In this document: piece after piece, positions 6,495 to 10,722 of the stretch
How positions within the stretch are numbered: the stretch's first letter is position 1
How the letters are laid out: each line of letters starts with the position of its first letter
Source of the DNA: an uncultured Sutterella sp.
GTDB lineage: Bacteria; Pseudomonadota; Gammaproteobacteria; Burkholderiales; Burkholderiaceae_F
Assembly: GCA_900552195.1 (NCBI GenBank)
Contig: URYO01000028.1
Span: 1-10,722 of the forward strand
Direction of reading: 5' to 3'
DNA length: 10,722 bases
Made by a program: the position numbers and the translations under genes
Notes under the pieces: generated by a model
What the model was told of the DNA's origin: nothing
What the model saw: only the letters and a program-made list of their open reading frames with translations
The model's database searches: none

Positions 6495-7864
6495 TTTTTG
6501 CGGCCTGTTCCCCCCAACAGAACAGCGACTTCTCTCTTCTCTCCAAAGACAGATCTTGAGAAATTTTGGGGGGCCGGTTTCTTTCCAGAAGGACGACCCG
6601 GAACATAAGGCTGCGTAAAAAATGGATCTATGGGCTTCTGAGGGGCTTTCCAATTGTCGGTAGCAGATGCCCTACGAGGAATTCTTGCTCTTCTACGCGG
6701 TTCCGGATCGAGTTCCTGCGGGACAAGATTAACTTTGGTTAGCTTTCGAATAGCGTCATAGTTCTTTTTATCTTTATCCGTAATCAGCATTAATGCCAGG
6801 CCCGAACTTCCTGCGCGACCTGTTCTGCCAATTCGATGGACATAATCTTCAGGAACAAATGGAACGTCGTAATTAATCACGAGCGGAAGCTCTGCAATGT
6901 CTAAACCGCGAGCTGCGATATCAGTAGCAACCATAATGTTAAGGGTTCCATCCTTGAAATCCTTCAACAGCTTCAGACGCTCTTCCTGAGTTCTGTCTCC
7001 GTGAATGGCATCAGCGCTGAAGCCGCACTTTTCTAATTCACGCGCGAGTCGACGAGCCGTTAATTTTGCATTGACGAATACGATGGTCTGGAGCGGTTTG
7101 CCGTCGGAGTCTTCTCCGCGGGTTTTCAGAAGCTCTACAAGTGCATCCGTTTTTTGTAGCTCGTTAACAGAGAAGACCTCCTGTTTAATGGTAGCTGCTG
7201 TAGCGTTTTGGCGAGCTACCTCGATAACAACAGGATCAGTCAAGAAATTTCCGGCCAGTCTTTTAATTTCAGGTGAAAATGTGGCGGAGAACATCAAATT
7301 CTGGCGCTTTTTGGGGAGCGCATTCAGGATCCTGGAAATATCCGGCAGAAAGCCCATATCCAACATACGGTCAGCCTCATCTAAGATGACGATGCCGCAC
7401 TGATTCAGATTGGTATTTCTCTGCTCCAGATGATCCAATAAGCGTCCGGGCGTCGCGATCAAAATCTCGACACCACGCCTTAACGCTTCGGCTTGAGGTT
7501 TAATGTCCACACCGCCATAAACAACGCCAATTCGAATAGGCGTGTCAGCTGCGTAATTTGAAAGTGCCTCTGCTGTTTGATCCGCTAGTTCTCTAGTCGG
7601 AGAAAGAATCAAAACGCGTACAGGATGGCGTGCAGGAGAAGTGCTCGTATTGGCTAAGGGAAGGAGCTTTTGAAGAACAGGAAGGCCAAAACTAGCTGTT
7701 TTACCTGTTCCCGTCTGGGCCGCCCCCATAACGTCGCGGCCCTGAAGCACCACGGGAATCGCTTTACACTGAATTGCTGTGGGTTTGGTATAACCCATCC
7801 GTGTAATAGCTGAAAGTAAATTCGGGGCCAAACCAAATTGCGCAAAATCCTGACACTCTGCCAT
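6491..7864 (-). CDS. rhlE: DEAD-box ATP-dependent RNA helicase, RhlE type
   Basis: ATP-dependent RNA unwinding enzyme linked to ribosome assembly and RNA turnover. The 457-residue protein shows the full motif series in order: Q motif (F7 to Q32, GYTKPTAIQ), motif I AQTGTGKT (49-56), Ia PTRELA (89-94), GG (117-118), Ib TPGR (138-141), II DEAD (162-165), III SAT (193-195), V ATDIAARGLD (313-322) and VI HRIGRTGR (343-350). After the helicase core comes a basic Arg/Lys/Pro-rich tail from about residue 385, typical of RhlE for non-specific RNA binding. RhlE is chosen over other DEAD-box families from overall resemblance, DMGFLPDI after motif II and the basic tail. The ATG at 7862-7864 is the family start; its Shine-Dalgarno is weak. 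The stop overlaps the gluQ stop, tail to tail. The IS21-type element ends about 40 bases upstream, so native promoter sequence may be displaced. Confidence 0.94.
   Translation of the reverse strand: MAECQDFAQFGLAPNLLSAITRMGYTKPTAIQCKAIPVVLQGRDVMGAAQTGTGKTASFGLPVLQKLLPLANTSTSPARHPVRVLILSPTRELADQTAEALSNYAADTPIRIGVVYGGVDIKPQAEALRRGVEILIATPGRLLDHLEQRNTNLNQCGIVILDEADRMLDMGFLPDISRILNALPKKRQNLMFSATFSPEIKRLAGNFLTDPVVIEVARQNATAATIKQEVFSVNELQKTDALVELLKTRGEDSDGKPLQTIVFVNAKLTARRLARELEKCGFSADAIHGDRTQEERLKLLKDFKDGTLNIMVATDIAARGLDIAELPLVINYDVPFVPEDYVHRIGRTGRAGSSGLALMLITDKDKKNYDAIRKLTKVNLVPQELDPEPRRRARIPRRASATDNWKAPQKPIDPFFTQPYVPGRPSGKKPAPQNFSRSVFGEKREVAVLLGGTGRKN
6505..6573. repeat. Inverted repeats inside the 3' end of rhlE, downstream of gluQ
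   Basis: Two nested structures share this stretch. CTGTT and AACAG flank six C (6505-6520) as a perfect 5-base-pair hairpin. CCCCCCAA (6510-6517) is also perfectly complementary to TTGGGGGG (6566-6573), 48 bases on. gluQ has no other room for a 3' terminator, so one of these may slow polymerase, but no T run follows on the plus strand. Both homopolymer runs are coding sequence for the rhlE tail. Confidence 0.3.
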
Positions 7865-7908
7865 TTATCTGTTTATTTAATAAATACGTAAAAAACGCTA
7901 TTTTACAA
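7865..7908 (-). promoter_or_regulatory. Short AT-rich rhlE leader between the start codon and the IS end
   Basis: Only about 40 bases of host sequence separate the rhlE ATG from the insertion element. They include an imperfect palindrome TATTTAATAAATA (7874-7886, 6-base arms). On the minus strand TAAAAT (7900-7905), at the host/IS junction, could act as a -10 box, but no matching -35 is visible in the IS end. The ribosome binding site is weak (AGATAA). Confidence 0.25.
7901..7908 (+). repeat. Candidate target-site duplication, left copy
   Basis: TTTTACAA here and TTATACAA at 10706-10713 match at 7 of 8 bases. They directly flank CCCG... at the left and ...GGGG at the right. A duplication of up to 8 bases fits IS21-family behaviour. 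The same bases also match as an inverted repeat at 6 of 8, so they could instead be the outermost part of the element. Confidence 0.4.
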
Positions 7909-7956
7909 CCCGTGGAGCCGAGCTTTGTCGCAGGATACGGTCTTGGAACAACATTC

Positions 7957-7980
7957 CCTGTTCCGCGGAACAGGTTACGA
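7957..7980 (+). repeat. IS left inner end motif, containing an 18-base perfect palindrome
   Basis: CCTGTTCCGCGGAACAGG (7957-7974) is a perfect palindrome, followed by TTACGA. The whole stretch aligns with the reverse complement of 10659-10683, sharing CCGC, GAACAG and CGA in register with single-base gaps. IS21-family ends carry multiple IstA binding sites, so this is a likely one. A palindromic site is less usual. Confidence 0.65.
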
Positions 7981-7992
7981 TTTTTTAAATTT

Positions 7993-8026
7993 GGTCTCCC
8001 GGGCCAGCCCCTTATTTCGAGAGACC
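7993..8026 (-). terminator. Hairpin just after istB, possible terminator without a T run
   Basis: On the minus strand GGTCTCTCG (8018-8026) pairs with CGGGAGACC (7993-8001) over 9 positions with one G-U, around a 16-base loop. It starts 8 bases after the istB stop. AAATTTAAAAAA follows rather than a T run, so intrinsic termination would be poor. It may instead block ribosomes or protect the 3' end. Confidence 0.4.
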
Positions 8027-8034
8027 GTCTAGCT

Positions 8035-8946
8035 TTACAATTCAGCCGCTTCTTTAGCCTGTTTCCGTGCTAGCGCTCGCCGCGATTCCCCTTTTAACTC
8101 TATTAAATAATAGAAATTAATTATTCTGTCGGCGACTCCATCAGCGATGTATTTTCCACCCAGCCACTCATACCAGTCAGCGCATGGTCTTTGACTGACT
8201 ATGATCGTGGACAAATTATCAGCACGACTTTTAATAATTTCATAGACGAGGCTTTGTTCCTGAGCAGTTAGGGTCCCCAGACCGAAGTCATCGATGGTGA
8301 GCAAATCCGCTTCATTGATCTTCTTTAGCGTCTCAGATTTTTTCTCCGCCTTCGATAGTCTTTCTACCAACTCACTCAGACTCCAGTACTTCACATTAAA
8401 ACCCCTTTCGATTGCCTCGGAACTAATAACCATCGCAAGGAAGCTTTTTCCGCAACCTGTGGCACCCGTGATCGCAATTGATTTACCGTTGCGGCGGCTG
8501 TCTCGTCTTTGGTGAGGTACTCTCTTAGCGATCCATCGGCATTCAATGATTTCCTCAAGGGTTTGACGGGAGATTCCTCGTCCGGGCGCAAAGTCGAATT
8601 GCCTTAAGCTATAAGCTCCTCTAGTAAGGCCGGCGATCTTAAATCTTTTTTCCGCACCGCGTTCCTTTCGAACCACACGTTCTGCCTCCAAGCAGACAAG
8701 AAGGCGTCTTAAGAACGGTTGAGACGACCAAGACGGATCAATGAGCTGCTCGTGGAGCTGCTGGGCAAAGGCATTCAGTCTGTACTCTCTAAGGAGATCC
8801 ATGATCGTTTCTTCTATCTTGCTTGTTACCGTCATTCGGAGCAGACTATCTCCATTAGCCGCTTCTCTGTTCATCTGCTCCTGAGAGGGCGCAACTCCGC
8901 TAGAGCATGAACCGGACAAGGCGGCATTTTCTTTTAGTTTTTCCAT
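8035..8946 (-). CDS. istB: IS21-family transposition ATPase IstB (AAA+)
   Basis: IstB is the DnaA/DnaC-like AAA+ partner of IstA. It assembles on DNA as an ATP-dependent oligomer, selects the target and stimulates IstA strand transfer. Visible features are Walker A GATGCGKS (161-168), Walker B LLTIDD (215-220), the sensor-like TIIVSQRP (248-254) and a putative arginine finger in VADRI (R274). The product is 303 residues, while IstB proteins are usually about 245-270. The excess is an N-terminal segment of roughly 37 residues, rich in Ser, Glu and Asn. An internal ATG (codon 38) would give a more typical 266-residue protein but has no close Shine-Dalgarno. The ATG used here (8944-8946) has GGAG 10 bases upstream, overlapping the end of istA. 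Translation is probably coupled to istA. Confidence 0.93.
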   Translation of the reverse strand: MEKLKENAALSGSCSSGVAPSQEQMNREAANGDSLLRMTVTSKIEETIMDLLREYRLNAFAQQLHEQLIDPSWSSQPFLRRLLVCLEAERVVRKERGAEKRFKIAGLTRGAYSLRQFDFAPGRGISRQTLEEIIECRWIAKRVPHQRRDSRRNGKSIAITGATGCGKSFLAMVISSEAIERGFNVKYWSLSELVERLSKAEKKSETLKKINEADLLTIDDFGLGTLTAQEQSLVYEIIKSRADNLSTIIVSQRPCADWYEWLGGKYIADGVADRIINFYYLIELKGESRRALARKQAKEAAEL

Positions 8947-8950
8947 AACG

Positions 8951-10552
8951 TTAGCTCTCCACTTTTCTTTCCCTCAAGATTGATTCATAGTGTTCGGCAC
9001 CTCTGAGATTTCGGTCAGCTCTTTGTTCGCGTTGAAGCACTTGGCCGGCTCTCCGGCGGATACTGACGATTTCTTTCTTGCCGGCGTTTGTGAGTTTGTC
9101 TTTTAGTTCTTCTAAATCCCAACCCGCTCCCAGATCGCGAGATTCTTCCAGGATTTTTTCGAACGGTTCTGCTCCTAATTCAGAGAAGCGTTTATTGATA
9201 AATCTGGCATATCGGGCACCGGCTAATTCATCTGCCATTCCCGCCAGCTGCATATACAGTGCCTGAGAGTTTGAACCGGCTTTACGTATATTTCCTATTA
9301 ATTCTGCCGCTTTCAATTGCATAAATCTTGAGCCGGAACTTTGCTTCTCAAGATCCTCGATGGTCAGGTTGGTGCCGTCCTTGAGAGGAAGTTCTCCGAT
9401 GAGGCTCCATTTCTTGTCCGTGAAGATACGGATAGTTTGGTCGCTCTCGCAGGCCACCACATTAACGTACTCTCCAACGTATCGATAATTCACCCGGTAG
9501 CGGCGTTGGTTGTACCTTACGGTTCCTCCTTTTTGAACTTTTAATCGCTTAACTTCAATGTCCTCGCCCCAGGGGATTGCCGGGATCTGTTTTAAAAACT
9601 CTCTTTCTTTGCTTTCAAATAAGGTGCGTCGTGTCAGACTCGGATCGATCTCTAGGGGACGATCGTTAAATACTCTGACCTTTTCGGCCAAGCGCTCATT
9701 TGCCTCCTTAATTGATGCGGCCGGTCTTTCATCAATGAGCTGCGAGAGAATTTTTTCCTGAACAAGCCCGACGGCTCGTTCCACATGAGGTTTTGACAAA
9801 GGAACATGGGGCTCTCCGGCATAAGGGATCGTTCCGTAATAGCGGCATACGTGTTCAAATTCCTTTGCGTATTTTGGCCAGACTTTACTTGCCTGGCAGA
9901 CACAGGTAGTGCTGTTGTCCAGAATTAGATATTTCGTTGCTCCCTGGAGAGACGTCATCATTTCCCTGATTGAATGAAGCCAGCTTTTTCTGGTTTGATC
10001 AGGAGTTGCGTACGCGAAGGTATAGCCCGAGTAAGGAAGCACGGCCACAAAGATTTGAAGTTCGACGTGCTCGCTGCCGATGAGCGCAGGCAGTCCGTCT
10101 CCACTGTAATCAACCATAACCGCCTGTCCCGGCAGCCACTGGCGGCGTCCGCATTCTTGGAATTTTGCCTCTTCGTCGAGTTTTTCCTTGAACTCTCCAT
10201 AACGCTTGCAGTAAGTCTTGTACCCCATTACTTCAAGACTGCTTTGTTCGTGAGATTTCTTGTATTGATACCAACAATCCTTTAATGACATCCTCAGCTT
10301 CACACGATTGACCTTGCGGAAGACCTCTGCAAAGTCTTCCTCGACAAAGACATCAGGTTTCCGGTGAGGTTGATCGAACAGTGCTTGCAGCTGAGACTCT
10401 GTAAATTCAATGGCTTCTTCAAGAGGGATATTGTGGTTTTGAAGATAGTCTTTGGTCCTTTGAACTGTTGCAAGACCGCATTTTGAGAGGGTAGCGATCT
10501 CTCGGATTTTGAGCTTTTTATAAAGCCCCTGAACGATAGCCTTTCTATCCAT
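8951..10552 (-). CDS. istA: IS21-family transposase IstA (DDE, RNase H-like)
   Basis: IstA cuts and joins the element ends with a DDE catalytic triad and works with IstB. In 533 residues the order is an N-terminal helix-turn-helix (about 6-38, IREIATLSKCGLATVQRTKDYL), a second DNA-binding region, the integrase core, and a C-terminal beta-rich domain. Candidate catalytic residues are D148 (VMVDYSGDG), D212 (YLILDNS) and E258 (KPHVERAVGLVQ), the last in the usual IS21 context. The length is at the upper end of the family. The ATG at 10550-10552 is preceded by GGAGG four bases upstream. No frameshift or missing key residue is visible, so the enzyme is plausibly functional. Confidence 0.95.
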   Translation of the reverse strand: MDRKAIVQGLYKKLKIREIATLSKCGLATVQRTKDYLQNHNIPLEEAIEFTESQLQALFDQPHRKPDVFVEEDFAEVFRKVNRVKLRMSLKDCWYQYKKSHEQSSLEVMGYKTYCKRYGEFKEKLDEEAKFQECGRRQWLPGQAVMVDYSGDGLPALIGSEHVELQIFVAVLPYSGYTFAYATPDQTRKSWLHSIREMMTSLQGATKYLILDNSTTCVCQASKVWPKYAKEFEHVCRYYGTIPYAGEPHVPLSKPHVERAVGLVQEKILSQLIDERPAASIKEANERLAEKVRVFNDRPLEIDPSLTRRTLFESKEREFLKQIPAIPWGEDIEVKRLKVQKGGTVRYNQRRYRVNYRYVGEYVNVVACESDQTIRIFTDKKWSLIGELPLKDGTNLTIEDLEKQSSGSRFMQLKAAELIGNIRKAGSNSQALYMQLAGMADELAGARYARFINKRFSELGAEPFEKILEESRDLGAGWDLEELKDKLTNAGKKEIVSIRRRAGQVLQREQRADRNLRGAEHYESILRERKVES

Positions 10553-10658
10553 ACATCCTCCAACTATTTGATTAACAATAAATATTGAACGATGCTGCTT
10601 TAATATCTTAGATGGAGAAGCGGGGGATAAACAATCGGAACAAGCGATATTGAGAGTT
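10553..10658 (-). promoter_or_regulatory. istA upstream region (promoter expected)
   Basis: AT-rich, non-coding sequence between istA and the right-end motifs. It holds the istA ribosome binding site (GGAGG, minus strand) and an inverted repeat CAATA-AA-TATTG (plus strand, around 10575-10590). On the minus strand TTGTTT and TAAGAT, 18 bases apart, form a weak promoter candidate, so the true promoter is not settled. Confidence 0.3.
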
Positions 10659-10683
10659 TCGATTACTGTTCTGCGGAAACTGG
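10659..10683 (-). repeat. IS right inner end motif
   Basis: Read inward (minus strand) this is CCAGTTTCCGCAGAACAG followed by TAATCGA. It matches the left motif at 7957-7980 with few differences. It is probably an IstA binding site of the right end. Confidence 0.65.
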
Positions 10684-10690
10684 CTAACCG

Positions 10691-10705
10691 TACCTCGGAA
10701 CGGGG
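10691..10705 (-). repeat. IS right outer end motif
   Basis: Read inward it is CCCCGTTCCGAGGTA. It resembles both the left outer sequence starting at 7909 and the core of the left inner motif (GTTCCG, GG, AC). This fits the tandem-site organisation of IS21 ends. The element probably terminates here or within about 8 bases to the right. Confidence 0.5.
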
Positions 10706-10713
10706 TTATACAA
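10706..10713 (+). repeat. Candidate target-site duplication, right copy
   Basis: TTATACAA, 7 of 8 identical to TTTTACAA at 7901-7908. Only 9 bases of flanking sequence remain beyond it, so it cannot be tested further here. Confidence 0.4.
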
Positions 10714-10722
10714 AATAAAATT

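Larger units (their letters stand above)
7909..10705 (-). mobile_element. IS21-family insertion sequence, apparently complete (istA-istB plus ends)
   Basis: Two full-length, in-frame genes in the classical istA-istB order, 4 bases apart, are bounded on both sides by related repeated motifs. This gives an element of about 2.8 kb, at the upper end of IS21-family size. The ends are placed by comparing the left sequence with the reverse complement of the right one. Inner motifs (7957-7980 and 10659-10683) match well. The outer motifs (7909-7923 and 10691-10705) match less well, both beginning with CCC and containing CCGAG. The exact terminal bases are uncertain by about 8 on each side. No frameshift or stop is visible, so the element may be active. 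Confidence 0.8.

Noticed and set aside
10300..10563. 87-codon frame overlapping the istA start
   Set aside because: Out of frame with istA, no family resemblance, covered by the transposase N-terminus.
1..10722. CRISPR array, tRNA, rRNA, toxin-antitoxin, prophage or anti-phage genes
   Set aside because: No regularly spaced repeats, cloverleaf, or fitting small gene pairs were seen on either strand. The accessory content is limited to the IS21-type element.

Overview
The window looks like the chromosome of a betaproteobacterium (order Burkholderiales). A gut Sutterellaceae-type genome, such as Parasutterella or a relative, is the best guess. I base this on protein resemblance recalled from memory, on base composition near half GC by eye, and on the pmbA / yjgA (darP) / mog neighbourhood, which I recall from this order. 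No database search was possible, so the genus is inference.

Layout, left to right. Two leftward housekeeping genes come first: a branched-chain amino-acid aminotransferase (ilvE, ends at base 3) and, upstream of it, the TldD/PmbA protease subunit pmbA. Divergent from pmbA is a rightward pair: yjgA/darP (50S ribosome assembly) overlaps by 11 bases a long gene that fuses a complete Mog (molybdopterin adenylyltransferase) domain to a complete alpha/beta-hydrolase carboxylesterase domain. A terminator closes this pair. Next are a rightward MscS-type small mechanosensitive channel and gluQ (glutamyl-queuosine tRNA(Asp) synthetase). They are separated by a strong terminator-like hairpin that also buries the gluQ ribosome binding site. 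gluQ converges on, and overlaps by 4 bases, the leftward DEAD-box RNA helicase gene rhlE.

The right quarter (about 7.9 to 10.7 kb) is a complete-looking IS21-family insertion sequence: istA transposase and istB ATPase, both leftward, full length and in frame, with repeated motifs at both ends. Its left end lies about 40 bases upstream of the rhlE start codon, so the insertion sits where the rhlE promoter would be expected.

Functionally this is mostly core metabolism and RNA/ribosome biology, with one recent-looking mobile element. The most unusual items are the Mog-esterase fusion protein and the gluQ leader hairpin, whose 5' arm shares a 15-base element with the ilvE leader. I found no CRISPR array, rRNA, tRNA, prophage or defence system. 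No gene-free stretch exceeds 300 bases.
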